Shown one piece after another: positions 1 to 8,833 of a DNA stretch of 64,000 nt. A model generated the notes under the pieces. The model was not told where the DNA came from. It saw nothing but the letters and a program-made list of their open reading frames with translations, and searched no databases. Position 1 is the stretch's first letter. Each line of letters begins with the position of its first letter. Both the position numbers and the translations under genes were made by a program. The stretch is from Rhizobiaceae bacterium. GTDB lineage: Bacteria; Pseudomonadota; Alphaproteobacteria; Rhizobiales; Rhizobiaceae. The stretch covers positions 124,001 to 188,000 of the forward strand of contig JAEPQK010000002.1 in the NCBI GenBank assembly GCA_017640615.1, written 5' to 3'.

Positions 1-1
1 T

Positions 2-109
2 ACGCCAGAGGATGTTGCGCGCTTTGCCGTCATTCTCGCAGCACCAGATACCGGCTTTGCTTCCGGAGCCGTCTTCACTGTGGACGGCGGCCAGACAAGG
101 GGGACCTGA
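2..109 (+). CDS. C-terminal end of an SDR-family oxidoreductase (partial)
   Basis: The window opens inside a reading frame that encodes 35 residues before TGA. The tail ends in a short FTVDGGQ motif, the usual C-terminal substrate/cofactor loop of classical short-chain dehydrogenases (compare VxGG/VDGG ends). The start lies outside the window, so length and active site cannot be checked. Its stop overlaps the start of the next SDR gene (ATGA), which indicates translational coupling. Two consecutive SDRs before a cytidylyltransferase recall PtmA-type genes of legionaminic acid loci, but the substrate is inferred only from context. Confidence 0.75.
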   Translation, partial: TPEDVARFAVILAAPDTGFASGAVFTVDGGQTRGT

Positions 110-939
110 TGAGCACCGCTTCTCAAAAGTTCGACCTTGAAGGGCGAACCGCGCTGATTACCGGTGCTTCGGGTCTATTGGGCACGCAGCATGCTGCCGC
201 GCTGCTCGAAAGCGGCGCCACGGTTGTCCTGACCGATATCGACACAGCCCGGCTGGAAGCAGCCCGCGCCACGCTTGCCACGACCGCACCAAAAGCGCGC
301 ATCCTTGTCCACCTGATGGATGTCACAAGCCCGGACTCCATTGCAGGCGTGCAGGATGCGCTGGTCGGTGAGGGCCGGGCGGTTGACATTTTGGTCAACA
401 ACGCGGCCATTGATCCCAAGGTGACCTCGGGTGCCGGGATTATCGAGAGTTCCCGGCTCGAGAATTTTGACAAGGCCCAATGGGATCTGCAGATCGCCGT
501 GGGGCTGACCGGCGCTTTCCTGTGCGCCCAGACCTTTGGCACCGCCATGGCCAGGGGCGATGGCGGGGTGATCCTCAATATCGCGTCGGACCTGTCCGTG
601 TTTTCTCCGGACCAACGGCTTTATCGCAAGGACGGGCTTCCGGAGGACCTGCAGCCGGTCAAGCCTGTTACCTACTCGGTCATCAAGACCGGGCTGGTCG
701 GCCTGTCCCGCTATCTGGCAACATACTGGCCGAATGTACGCTGCAACGCGCTTTCGCCCGGCGGCGTGTTCACCGGTCAGGGCGAGGAATTCGTGACGCG
801 TCTGTCGGCGCTTATTCCCGCTGGCCGCATGGCCAGGCCCGATGAATACCGCGCCGTGATCCAGTTTCTTTGCTCGGACGCATCCACTTACATGAACGGC
901 CAGAATGTCGTCATGGACGGTGGCCGGAGCGTCTGGTAG
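109..939 (+). CDS. SDR-family NAD(P)-dependent oxidoreductase
   Basis: A 276-residue classical short-chain dehydrogenase/reductase. The N-terminal Rossmann motif TGASGLLG lies at about 18-25, NNAA at 97-100, the catalytic Ser at about 160, and YSVIK gives the catalytic Tyr189 and Lys193. The C-terminus ends with the usual VVMDGG loop. It should be a cytosolic enzyme that oxidises or reduces a hydroxyl/keto group, probably on a sugar or sugar acid because of its neighbours. The start overlaps the previous SDR by ATGA. In Campylobacter the comparable PtmA (SDR) precedes PtmB (CMP-legionaminate synthetase), and here a cytidylyltransferase also follows after one small gene. The exact substrate is unknown. 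Confidence 0.88.
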   Translation: MSTASQKFDLEGRTALITGASGLLGTQHAAALLESGATVVLTDIDTARLEAARATLATTAPKARILVHLMDVTSPDSIAGVQDALVGEGRAVDILVNNAAIDPKVTSGAGIIESSRLENFDKAQWDLQIAVGLTGAFLCAQTFGTAMARGDGGVILNIASDLSVFSPDQRLYRKDGLPEDLQPVKPVTYSVIKTGLVGLSRYLATYWPNVRCNALSPGGVFTGQGEEFVTRLSALIPAGRMARPDEYRAVIQFLCSDASTYMNGQNVVMDGGRSVW

Positions 940-959
940 CAGTCCCGAAGGGTATCGCA

Positions 960-1400
960 ATGGCAAAGGCCACCGAAGTCCGTCACATCGGCATCGTCGT
1001 CGATGACATGGAAGAGGCGTTGGGTTTCTATCGTGACATGCTGGGCCTCACCGTCGCGCGGCGCATGAACGAGGCCGGGGCCTATATCGACAACGTCATT
1101 GCCGAGCCGGATGTTGAGGTCGAAACCGTCAAGCTGTCGGCGGAGGTTGGACCGACCCTCATCGAGCTGCTGCGTTTTACACGACCCGGCACGCGCATGC
1201 CCGAAGGCAACCGAGCGCTGATCGTGGGGCCGACCCATTTCGCCATGACCGTCGATGATCTGCCCACGCTCTACGACCAGATGTCAGCAAAAGGCATTGT
1301 CTTCAATTGTCCGCCCCAGACCTCGCCGGATGGCAAGGCCATGCTGACATACTGCCAGGCGCCTGATGGAACGCTGGTCGAACTGGTGCAGATGCTGTGA
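960..1400 (+). CDS. VOC (glyoxalase/bleomycin-resistance) family protein
   Basis: A 146-residue single VOC-fold protein. The N-terminus VRHIGIVVDDMEEALGFY is typical of glyoxalase I / methylmalonyl-CoA epimerase-like beta-alpha-beta-beta-beta modules, with a metal-ligand His at about residue 8. A second module half begins near GPTHFAMTVDD, and a Glu close to the C-terminus (LVELVQ) is the usual last ligand. I start at ATG 960 because an upstream in-frame ATG at 870 would overlap the SDR by 70 bases and add a 30-residue extension that does not look like VOC sequence. Its stop overlaps the GTG of the cytidylyltransferase. An epimerase/isomerase or lyase role on a sugar-acid intermediate is possible but not shown. 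Confidence 0.85.
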   Translation: MAKATEVRHIGIVVDDMEEALGFYRDMLGLTVARRMNEAGAYIDNVIAEPDVEVETVKLSAEVGPTLIELLRFTRPGTRMPEGNRALIVGPTHFAMTVDDLPTLYDQMSAKGIVFNCPPQTSPDGKAMLTYCQAPDGTLVELVQML

Positions 1401-2140
1401 GTGCCGGTATCGTTGCTATCATCCCCGCCCGGGGCGGGTCTCAGGGCATTCCGCGCAAGAATGTGAAGCCTTTCGCCGGCAAGCCGCTGATCGTGTGGAC
1501 CATCGAACAGGCGCTGGCGGCAAAGAATGTGGACCGGGTGATTGTTTCTACCGACGGCGAGGAAATCGCCGACATCGCGGTCGCGCATGGCGCGGAAGTC
1601 CCGTTTTTGCGCCCAGACGAAATCTCTGTTTCTTCCACGGCCATCGAGCCGGTCATGCACCATCTGTCCGAATGGCTGCGCCTCAATGAGGGCGCGAACG
1701 CGGAGGCGCTGGTGCTCCTGTTCCCCACCAGCCCCCTGCGGCAGGTCGAACACATTGAAGACGCGGTGGATCTGTTTCGGCGATCCGAGGTGGATTCGGT
1801 TGTCACGGTGAACGAGAGTCCGGCCCACTACACCCCTTACTGGACACTGGTCCGGAACGAGCAGGGGCAGGTCAGCTATTTTGGCGGCACCGACATCCGC
1901 AAGGGCTACACCCGGCGCCAGGATTTCCCGCAGAAATGTTTCGCCAAGAACGATCTGGTGTTCGTCGTCCGGCCGGACAATCTCAGCGCAGAAGTGCCGA
2001 GCCTCTATGGCAGCAAGGTCGAGCTTTTGGAGATCGACCGGCTCTACGAGGGCGACATCAACGAGCCCGAAGACTGGGATCTGGTTGAATTGAAATTCAA
2101 CTATCTCGCTTCTCGTGCAAAGCCAGGCACCACAACGTGA
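1397..2140 (+). CDS. CMP-sugar-acid cytidylyltransferase (NeuA/PtmB family), first copy
   Basis: A 247-residue nucleotidyltransferase. The N-terminal IPARGGSQGIPRKN is the CTP-binding signature of acylneuraminate, legionaminate and pseudaminate cytidylyltransferases. FPTSPLRQ and the later acidic ELLEIDR region fit the same family. It should transfer CMP from CTP to a 2-keto-3-deoxy sugar acid in the cytosol, yielding the donor for a glycosyltransferase. The start is GTG at 1397, overlapping the VOC stop by four bases. A second, clearly different cytidylyltransferase sits at 10021, so the locus may activate two acids. Which acid each one uses cannot be decided from sequence alone. Confidence 0.9.
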   Translation: MSAGIVAIIPARGGSQGIPRKNVKPFAGKPLIVWTIEQALAAKNVDRVIVSTDGEEIADIAVAHGAEVPFLRPDEISVSSTAIEPVMHHLSEWLRLNEGANAEALVLLFPTSPLRQVEHIEDAVDLFRRSEVDSVVTVNESPAHYTPYWTLVRNEQGQVSYFGGTDIRKGYTRRQDFPQKCFAKNDLVFVVRPDNLSAEVPSLYGSKVELLEIDRLYEGDINEPEDWDLVELKFNYLASRAKPGTTT

Positions 2141-3585
2141 TGGAAGCCGGAACCGGCAGCCAGCTCGAAAGCGTGCTGGTTGTCCTCAACAATCACAACA
2201 GCTCCGCGTTGATCGATCTGTGCAATCAGATCAGGTCGGTCCGTCCCGGCCTGAAGACCCTCGCGGCGTGCAGCCCGGCCGTGGAAGCTGGCATGCGGAC
2301 CCGTCTGAAGGCCGAAGGCCTCACGCCATTGCTGCTCGGCCCGCCGGGCGGCAACTTCACCGCCAGCGTCAACAAGATGGCCGAAACCGCTGGCGTAGCG
2401 CCGGGCAACGCACGGTCACGTCCTAGCCTGATGCGGCGCGTCCTGTCCTGGGCCGTGAACAGCTCTCCGGGCGCGTTTTTGCGGCAGAAACTGATCGAAT
2501 ACCGCCTGCGCGTCGCCAAGTCGGTTGCGCTCGACTGCCTCAAAAAGCACCGCCCTGGCGCGGTGCTTTCCCTGTCCGATCGCAGTCACGACTACGTCGA
2601 GGGACCAATCCTGTGGGCTGCGCGGAGGCTGGGGATCCCGGTCGTCCTTCCCTATGTGTCCCAGTTCGATGCCGAAGCGGCGCTCAAGTACCGGCGGGAT
2701 GCGAACGGATTGACCTTTCCTGAGCTTTCTCCCGACCAGCCGAAGTCGCTCTACAAGACATGGGCGAAATCCCGTCTGGCGGATCAGGTCTACCAGAACA
2801 CTTTCTTTCAGGCGCCATATGTCCTGCTCGCCAGCAGGGTGGAAGGGATTCTCTCGTCCAATCCCTGGTGGCTGGGTTCAGGCAACTCGGACATCGTCTG
2901 CGCGGAGTCGCAGCACGGAGCCGAAAAATATAGACGGGGCGGCGTGCCGGCGGACAAGATCCGCGTCACAGGCCATGTCACGCTCGACTCGGTCTACCGC
3001 TCTCATGTGAAGCGGGACGAATTGCGCGAAAGCCTTCGACGGGGTTTTGGCCTGCCCGGCGGCATGCCGCTGGTCATTCTCTCCATGCCGCAATTCGCCG
3101 AGCAGGGCTATCTGGCGTGGCCAGAACACTGGGCCCGCATTCGCGAGATCCTCAAAGGTGCAACAAGCCCGGATTGGGCAACGCTGGTCTCCATCCATCC
3201 GCGCTCCGATCCCGCCGAATATGCCTTTGCCGAGGCCGAGTTTGGTGCCCACATCCTCCGACCCCGCCTTGCCGAAATTGTGGGCGCAGCCGATCTTTTC
3301 GTCGCGTCCAACTCAACGACGTTTTCCTGGCCGGCGCTGTGTGGCATCCGCTCTGTCGCCGTTTGGAGCCCGGTCGAATTTCTGTTCGGTTTTCTCGGTT
3401 CCATCGTTCCCGAATACGACAGTGCGGCGTTGCCCCAGCTCATCGGCACTCTTTTGAACGAAAGCGATTTTTCATTCGAGGCGGACTGGGCGGCGCTGAG
3501 CCGCAGTGAAGTTTTTGATGGCAAGTTCGCCGAACGGTTCACTGCGCTGCTTGAAACTGCTAAAGCCGCCCCAGAACCTGCGTAA
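2140..3585 (+). CDS. Putative GT-B-fold surface polysaccharide glycosyltransferase
   Basis: A protein of about 481 residues that I do not recognise by name. The C-terminal half resembles the nucleotide-sugar-binding half of GT-B enzymes and of UDP-GlcNAc 2-epimerase-like or CDP-glycerol transferase-like proteins: DKIRVTGHVTLD, a SIHPRSD segment, then AADLFVASNSTTFSWPAL before a conserved hydrophobic stretch. There is no signal peptide or clear membrane span, so it is probably cytosolic. ATG 2140 overlaps the preceding stop by one base; a GTG immediately before it (2137) is the alternative. Position directly after a CMP-sugar synthetase makes a CMP-sugar transferase attractive, but that is inference. 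Confidence 0.65.
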   Translation: MEAGTGSQLESVLVVLNNHNSSALIDLCNQIRSVRPGLKTLAACSPAVEAGMRTRLKAEGLTPLLLGPPGGNFTASVNKMAETAGVAPGNARSRPSLMRRVLSWAVNSSPGAFLRQKLIEYRLRVAKSVALDCLKKHRPGAVLSLSDRSHDYVEGPILWAARRLGIPVVLPYVSQFDAEAALKYRRDANGLTFPELSPDQPKSLYKTWAKSRLADQVYQNTFFQAPYVLLASRVEGILSSNPWWLGSGNSDIVCAESQHGAEKYRRGGVPADKIRVTGHVTLDSVYRSHVKRDELRESLRRGFGLPGGMPLVILSMPQFAEQGYLAWPEHWARIREILKGATSPDWATLVSIHPRSDPAEYAFAEAEFGAHILRPRLAEIVGAADLFVASNSTTFSWPALCGIRSVAVWSPVEFLFGFLGSIVPEYDSAALPQLIGTLLNESDFSFEADWAALSRSEVFDGKFAERFTALLETAKAAPEPA

Positions 3586-3615
3586 CCAAGCGCCGCCCCA
3601 ACCTTTGGACTTCCA

Positions 3616-4320
3616 ATGCCCAATTATCTTGAAACGCACTACTCGCGTGACGAATACGCTGAGACTGCATTTCCTCAAAAGCTTTGTGACCATCTCATCG
3701 AGATTTGCATCAAACCACATTATCCCGATTATCAGGGCAAGTCCCTGTTGGATGTGGGCAGCGGCAAGGGAAACCATCTGGTGGCGCTGGGCCGGCGCGG
3801 GCTTGATGTCTACGGGCTCGACAAGCGTCCCGAGAGCATCGAGGTTCTCAAGGATTTCGACATTCGGCAGTCCGATCTGGAGGCCGAGCCGTTCCCGTTC
3901 GACGACAACAGCCTCGACATTGTGTTTTCAAAATCCGTGATCGAGCACGTCTGGAACGCTGACAATTTTCTCGAGCAGACCCTGCGGGTGCTAAAGCCCG
4001 GCGGCCTTGCCGTGTTGCTGACGCCGGATTGGCGCACCCAGGCGCACATGTTCTGGGACGACTACACCCATGTGAAGCCTTGGACCCGCAAGGGTTTGCA
4101 AAACGCCCTCAAGCTTCACGGTTTTGAGCAGGTGGATTCAAGGCTGTTTCGCCAGTTGTCGGTGCTTTGGAAGTATCCGGCGATGGAGGTCCTTGCCGAC
4201 CTCACTTCATTCGCACCGGAATCGTGGAAGTGGAAGGATCGTGAGGAGCGCCAGTTCAACGAGTGGATTCGCTTCTCCAAGGAAAAGATGTTGCTCGCCA
4301 CTGCCGTCAAGCCGAAGTAA
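3616..4320 (+). CDS. Class I SAM-dependent methyltransferase
   Basis: A 234-residue Methyltransf_11-type protein. SAM motif I is LLDVGSGKGNHL at about 44-55. An acidic loop after DVYGLDKRPE follows, with the post-motif VFSKSVIEHVWN and LRVLKPGGLAVLLTPDW. It should methylate a sugar hydroxyl or carboxyl of the polysaccharide, or a nucleotide-sugar precursor. It lies 30 bases after the GT-B-like gene and two bases before the algD-like gene, so it belongs to the same operon. The acceptor is unknown. Confidence 0.85.
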   Translation: MPNYLETHYSRDEYAETAFPQKLCDHLIEICIKPHYPDYQGKSLLDVGSGKGNHLVALGRRGLDVYGLDKRPESIEVLKDFDIRQSDLEAEPFPFDDNSLDIVFSKSVIEHVWNADNFLEQTLRVLKPGGLAVLLTPDWRTQAHMFWDDYTHVKPWTRKGLQNALKLHGFEQVDSRLFRQLSVLWKYPAMEVLADLTSFAPESWKWKDREERQFNEWIRFSKEKMLLATAVKPK

Positions 4321-4322
4321 CC

Positions 4323-5633
4323 ATGAAGATCAGCGTTTTCGGACTTGGATATGTCGGCACCGTCTCGGCGGCTTGTCTGGCGGATTCCGGGCATCATGTC
4401 GTCGGACTCGACGCCAATGCCGGCAAGCTGGAGCTGATCGCCGCCGGGTCCTCGCCCATTGTCGAAAAAGACGTGGACGGCATGATCGCCAGCGCGGTCG
4501 CCGATGGCGGTCTGCAAGTGACCGGTGATGTCACCGAAGCGGTGGCCAATACCGACCTGTCTCTCATCTGCGTGGGCACGCCCTCGTTGCCCAATGGCAA
4601 TATCGATCTGGCCCATGTCAAAACCGTCTGCGCGCAGATCGGTGCGGCCATCAAGGCCAAGGGCGGCTTGCACGTGGTCGCCATGCGCTCCACCATGCTG
4701 CCCGGCTCCATGGGCGATGTGGTCATACCCACGCTAGAACAGCATTCGGGCCTGAAGGCCGGACAGGACTTCGGCGTCTGCATCAATCCTGAATTCCTGC
4801 GCGAGGGTACGGCGGTCTTTGACTACCGCAACCCGCCTAAGACGGTGATCGGTGAGAGCGACACGCGCGCCGGCGATGTGCTGGCCGAGCTGTACGTCGA
4901 TCTCGACGCGCCGCTGATCCGCACCGGTATCGAGACCGCGGAACTGGCCAAATATGTCGACAACACCTGGCACGCGCTCAAGGTCAGCTTTGCCAACGAG
5001 GTCGGGAATATCTCCAAGTCGCTGGGCATTGATAGCCACGCGGTCATGGACATCTTCTGCCAGGACACCAAGCTCAACCTGTCGTCCTATTACCTTAAGC
5101 CGGGCTTCGCCTTTGGCGGCTCCTGCCTGCCCAAGGATGTGCGGGCCCTGACCTACAAGGCCAAAAGCCTCGATCTCGACCTGCCCGTGCTCAATTCCAT
5201 CCTGCCGTCCAACCAGCGGCAGGTGGAAAAGGCGCTGAACATGGTCGAAGGGGCCGGCAGCCGCAAAATCGGCGTGTTGGGTTTTGCTTTCAAGGCGGGC
5301 ACCGATGATTTGCGGGAATCTCCGGTGGTCGAACTGGTCGAACGCCTTCTGGGCAAGGGCTACGAGATCAAACTATACGACCGGAATGTCACCCTCAGCA
5401 GGTTGACAGGCGCCAACCGCGATTTCGCCCTTAGGCATGTGCCGCACATTTCCGCGCTCATGGTCAACAGCGTCGACGATGTGCTAGAGCATGCTCAAAC
5501 CATCATTGTCGGCAACAAGGCCGAGGAGTTTTCGGGCGTGCTCGACAGGCTCCGTTCCGGCCAGACTCTTGTGGACCTAGTGCGCATTTCGGACAGCACG
5601 AGCGGTCCGCAATATGACGGCATCTGCTGGTAG
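4323..5633 (+). CDS. algD: GDP-mannose 6-dehydrogenase
   Basis: A 436-residue UDPG/GDP-mannose dehydrogenase. It resembles Pseudomonas AlgD much more than UDP-glucose dehydrogenase and has the same length. GFAFGGSC places the catalytic cysteine at residue 268, the AlgD position; NPEFLREGTA and CQDTKLNLS are also AlgD-like, and the N-terminal NAD site is VFGLGYVG. It converts GDP-mannose plus 2 NAD+ to GDP-mannuronate in the cytosol. ATG 4323 fits the family N-terminus; an in-frame ATG at 4263 would run into the methyltransferase. No alginate polymerase genes (alg8/alg44) are in the window, so ManA is more likely a residue in a repeat-unit polysaccharide. The next gene is an AsnB-type amidotransferase. 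Confidence 0.93.
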   Translation: MKISVFGLGYVGTVSAACLADSGHHVVGLDANAGKLELIAAGSSPIVEKDVDGMIASAVADGGLQVTGDVTEAVANTDLSLICVGTPSLPNGNIDLAHVKTVCAQIGAAIKAKGGLHVVAMRSTMLPGSMGDVVIPTLEQHSGLKAGQDFGVCINPEFLREGTAVFDYRNPPKTVIGESDTRAGDVLAELYVDLDAPLIRTGIETAELAKYVDNTWHALKVSFANEVGNISKSLGIDSHAVMDIFCQDTKLNLSSYYLKPGFAFGGSCLPKDVRALTYKAKSLDLDLPVLNSILPSNQRQVEKALNMVEGAGSRKIGVLGFAFKAGTDDLRESPVVELVERLLGKGYEIKLYDRNVTLSRLTGANRDFALRHVPHISALMVNSVDDVLEHAQTIIVGNKAEEFSGVLDRLRSGQTLVDLVRISDSTSGPQYDGICW

Positions 5634-5669
5634 GCTTTCGTCCGGTTTCCGGGTGCAGAAAGAGGGCGC

Positions 5670-7520
5670 ATGTGCGGCATACTAGGCGCGGTTCCGGCCG
5701 TCCCCGCTGAGCTTTTCGACAGGGCGCTCGCCACGCTGGCCCATCGCGGGCCGGATGGCCCCGGCTCCTGGCGCGATGGCGATGCGGCGGTGCTCGGCCA
5801 CCAGCGCCTCGCCATTATCGACCCGTCCCACGACGCCGATCAGCCCATGCATTATGCCGGGCGCTATCACCTCATCTTCAATGGCGAGATCTACAACTTC
5901 CTCGAGGTTGGCCGCACCCTTGAAGAGCTCGGGCACAGCTTCAAAACCAAGTCTGACACTGAGGTCTTGCTGGCCGCCTTCTCCCAATGGGGCGAGGGCT
6001 GCCTCACCCGGCTCAACGGCATGTTCGCCTTTGCCATCTGGGACAGTGAAGACCGCACCGTCTTTGTCGCCCGTGACCGCATGGGCGAGAAACCCTTCTT
6101 CCACATTGCTGACCAGAACCGCTTCATTTTCGCCTCCGAGCAGAAGGCGCTGCTGCCCTTTTTGGACAGGGTGCAGCCGGCGGCGGATTTCGCCGATCTG
6201 GTGCGCAACCCCTACGCCTATGAGGGCACCGAGCATTGCCTGTTTGCCGGGCTGAAGCGTCTGCCCGCCGGCCATTGCGGCTGGTATCGCAACGGGCGGC
6301 TGGAGGCCAAACGCTACTGGTCGCCCCTTGAAGACGCCGCCAAAGCGCCCGAGGCCTATGACGAGCAGGTGGAGGCGCTCCGTGCCCTGCTGCTCGATTC
6401 CACCCGCATGCGCATGCGCGCCGATGTGCCGATCGGCACCGCGCTTTCGGGCGGGGTGGATTCAAGTGCGGTGGCCGCCTGCATCGCGGAGACCGGCGGT
6501 GGCGGCGAGCGCATTTCCGAAAACTGGCAGAATGCCTTTGTGTCGAGCTTTCCTGACACGGTGATGGACGAGGCGGCTCACGCCCGCAAGGTTGCCGAGC
6601 ACCTGCACATCCCGCTTACCGAGGTGGTGATCGATCCCTCCGTTTCGGCCGACCAGATCGAGCGCAACGCCTGGCTGTTTGAAGAGGTGCATGAGGTCAA
6701 TCCTTTGCCCCATATCGCGCTCTACAAGGCCATGCGCGACAAGGGCGTGCTGGTGAGCCTGGACGGGCATGCGGGCGATGAACTGTTCGGCGGCTATGAA
6801 TCCTCGCTGTTGCAGGCCCTGCCCGACGCCTTGCCAGATCTCGGCGCAGCGCGCGAAGTGCTCGACACCTATCGGCGCATCCATCCCGAAAACGAACAAT
6901 TCCGCGGCATGAGCCTGCCGCATATCGTGGCCCATCTGGCGCGCTCGCGGCTGCGCGACGTCATCGGGCAAGGGCCAGATCTGCCGCGCCCGCGGCCCAC
7001 TGAGAGTCTCAACCGGCACCTGTTCGGCCTCACCTTCGGCACGGTGCTGCCCACGCTTTTGCGCAACTATGACCACTATTCGATGATCAACGGGGTGGAG
7101 GTACGCATTCCGCTGCTCGATCACCGCATTGTCGAATTCGCCTTCGCCATTCCCTGGCAGTCGAAAATCCGCAACGGCTATTCCAAATCCGTTCTGCGCG
7201 ATGCGGTTGCGCCCTTCCTGCCCGACGACATCGTGCATCGCCGCCAAAAGCTTGGCTTTGCGCCCCCGATCATCGATTGGATGCGCGGCCCGCTCAAACC
7301 CTATCTGCTCGACACCATCGCCTCGTCGAGCTTCAAGACCGCCTCCCTCATTAGTCCCCAGGAGCTGGCCGAAGGCATTCGCGCCGTCACGTCCGGGCAG
7401 GGGCCCTCCACGCTATACGCCGCCGAACGGGTATGGAAGCAGTTCGGCATATATCTTTGGGAAAAGGCCTTTTTGGGCGCGCAAACAGCGGCCCCTGCGG
7501 CCATGCGGGCGGCGGGCTGA
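5670..7520 (+). CDS. asnB: Asparagine synthase (glutamine-hydrolysing) family amidotransferase, first copy
   Basis: A 616-residue class II glutamine amidotransferase fused to an asparagine-synthetase domain. Cys2 (MCGI) is the glutaminase nucleophile; FNGEIYN, SDTEV and RDRMGEKPFF are glutaminase-domain motifs. The synthetase PP-loop LSGGVDSS lies near residue 260, and GHAGDELFGGY follows. All key residues are present, so it should be active. The family makes asparagine, but polysaccharide-locus members such as WbpS amidate uronic acids. Its position directly after algD suggests amidation of a mannuronate-derived sugar; this is inference. A second AsnB is at 25007 and is a separate sequence, not a recent duplicate. 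Confidence 0.9.
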   Translation: MCGILGAVPAVPAELFDRALATLAHRGPDGPGSWRDGDAAVLGHQRLAIIDPSHDADQPMHYAGRYHLIFNGEIYNFLEVGRTLEELGHSFKTKSDTEVLLAAFSQWGEGCLTRLNGMFAFAIWDSEDRTVFVARDRMGEKPFFHIADQNRFIFASEQKALLPFLDRVQPAADFADLVRNPYAYEGTEHCLFAGLKRLPAGHCGWYRNGRLEAKRYWSPLEDAAKAPEAYDEQVEALRALLLDSTRMRMRADVPIGTALSGGVDSSAVAACIAETGGGGERISENWQNAFVSSFPDTVMDEAAHARKVAEHLHIPLTEVVIDPSVSADQIERNAWLFEEVHEVNPLPHIALYKAMRDKGVLVSLDGHAGDELFGGYESSLLQALPDALPDLGAAREVLDTYRRIHPENEQFRGMSLPHIVAHLARSRLRDVIGQGPDLPRPRPTESLNRHLFGLTFGTVLPTLLRNYDHYSMINGVEVRIPLLDHRIVEFAFAIPWQSKIRNGYSKSVLRDAVAPFLPDDIVHRRQKLGFAPPIIDWMRGPLKPYLLDTIASSSFKTASLISPQELAEGIRAVTSGQGPSTLYAAERVWKQFGIYLWEKAFLGAQTAAPAAMRAAG

Positions 7521-7531
7521 ACGAGTAACCT

Positions 7532-8833
7532 ATGTCATCAAAAACCACGCCTTCGCCCAGGCCCAATATCCTGTTCTACGCGCCGATTCTGGAATACCCG
7601 CCGGCAGGCGGACCGCAAATCAGCGTCATCAACGCCATCAAGGTGCTCAACGCTATTTCCGAGCTGCACATCGTCACCACAGTGCCTAAATGGCAATTCT
7701 CGGGCGAAGCCGGCGAGTTCCTCAAGGCGCGTTGCAAGGCGCTGGTGCATGCGCCAAGCGCGCTGCTGACCTCCCGGCACAACCTCATCGACCGGGCACT
7801 GCGCAAGGCAAGGCGGGAGGGCGGCGCCCTCGTCGCGCCGTTCGATGTGAGTTTTCTCGAGCGCTATGCCGACCAGCATGCCATCGACATCTTCTGGATC
7901 GACCGCGTGCTCGAACACGCTTTTCCGGTCTTTTCGCTGTTGCGTAAGCGGCGTCCCGATGCGGTGATCGTCGGTGATACCGAGGCGGTGCATTCCCGCT
8001 TCACCCTACGCGAGGCGCCCCACGTCACCGATCGGGCCAAGCGCCGCCGCATAGAGGAAAAGGGCGCCAGGATCGAGGCGCAGGAACGAAAGCTGGTGCA
8101 AAAGGCCGACGCGGTCACCGCCGTCTCCGAGGTCGATGTGGAATACTTCCAGTCACTGCCCGGCGATCCCTCCCGCGTGCATCTGTTCTCCAACGTTGTG
8201 GACGTGGACGATTATCTAGCCCCCGTGCCGGCAACGCCCGACGTGGTGGAAAACGCCTTCCTGCTGCTCGGCTCCTATGGCCGGCAGGGCAGCCCCATGG
8301 ACATGGCCGCCCGCTGGATGGGTGAAGATGTGATGCCGCTGGTCTGGAAGAAGCGGCCCGACGCCCATCTGCACATCATCGGGCGCAATGCCGACCTCAC
8401 TCAGTCCGACCAGCGGTCCGACCGCATCAGCGTCACCGGCAAGGTGCCTTCCATGCTGCCCTATCTGCAGCATTGCGCGGCCACCCTTGTGCCGTTGCGC
8501 TACGAATCCGGCACCCGTTTCAAGATCGTGGAATCCGGTGCCGCTGCGGTGCCGTCCATCTCCACGGTGCTCGGCGCCGAAGGGCTGGAGGTGGAAGACG
8601 GCAAGTCCATCCTCATCGCCGATGAGGCGCAGGATTTTGCCGACGCCATGGTGCGGGTTCTCGAAGACCCGGAACTGGCGAAATCGCTGGGCCAGAACCT
8701 GCATGCACTGATCGTCGAGCGCTATTCCATCGCGACCCAGACGCGGCAGGGTCAGGCGATCATCGACAAAATCTGGCCAGAGGGCCATAAACCCCCGCCA
8801 GCACAGACCAACACGAATGAAACCGGCCTATGA
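7532..8833 (+). CDS. Glycosyltransferase, GT4-like (GT-B fold)
   Basis: A 433-residue cytosolic GT-B enzyme. The N-terminus LFYAPILEYPPAGGPQIS is the glycine-rich acceptor-side loop of GT4 proteins. The C-terminal half has VPLRYESGTRFKIVESGAA, corresponding to the donor-site E-x7-E-like motif, followed by AEGLEVEDGKSILIAD. It probably adds one sugar to the lipid-linked repeat unit. Its end overlaps the 2-epimerase start by four bases (ATGA). Donor and acceptor are not predictable. Confidence 0.87.
   Translation: MSSKTTPSPRPNILFYAPILEYPPAGGPQISVINAIKVLNAISELHIVTTVPKWQFSGEAGEFLKARCKALVHAPSALLTSRHNLIDRALRKARREGGALVAPFDVSFLERYADQHAIDIFWIDRVLEHAFPVFSLLRKRRPDAVIVGDTEAVHSRFTLREAPHVTDRAKRRRIEEKGARIEAQERKLVQKADAVTAVSEVDVEYFQSLPGDPSRVHLFSNVVDVDDYLAPVPATPDVVENAFLLLGSYGRQGSPMDMAARWMGEDVMPLVWKKRPDAHLHIIGRNADLTQSDQRSDRISVTGKVPSMLPYLQHCAATLVPLRYESGTRFKIVESGAAAVPSISTVLGAEGLEVEDGKSILIADEAQDFADAMVRVLEDPELAKSLGQNLHALIVERYSIATQTRQGQAIIDKIWPEGHKPPPAQTNTNETGL

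Noticed and set aside
175..966. 263-codon open frame opposite the SDR gene
   Set aside because: Antisense shadow; the + strand frame has all SDR motifs.
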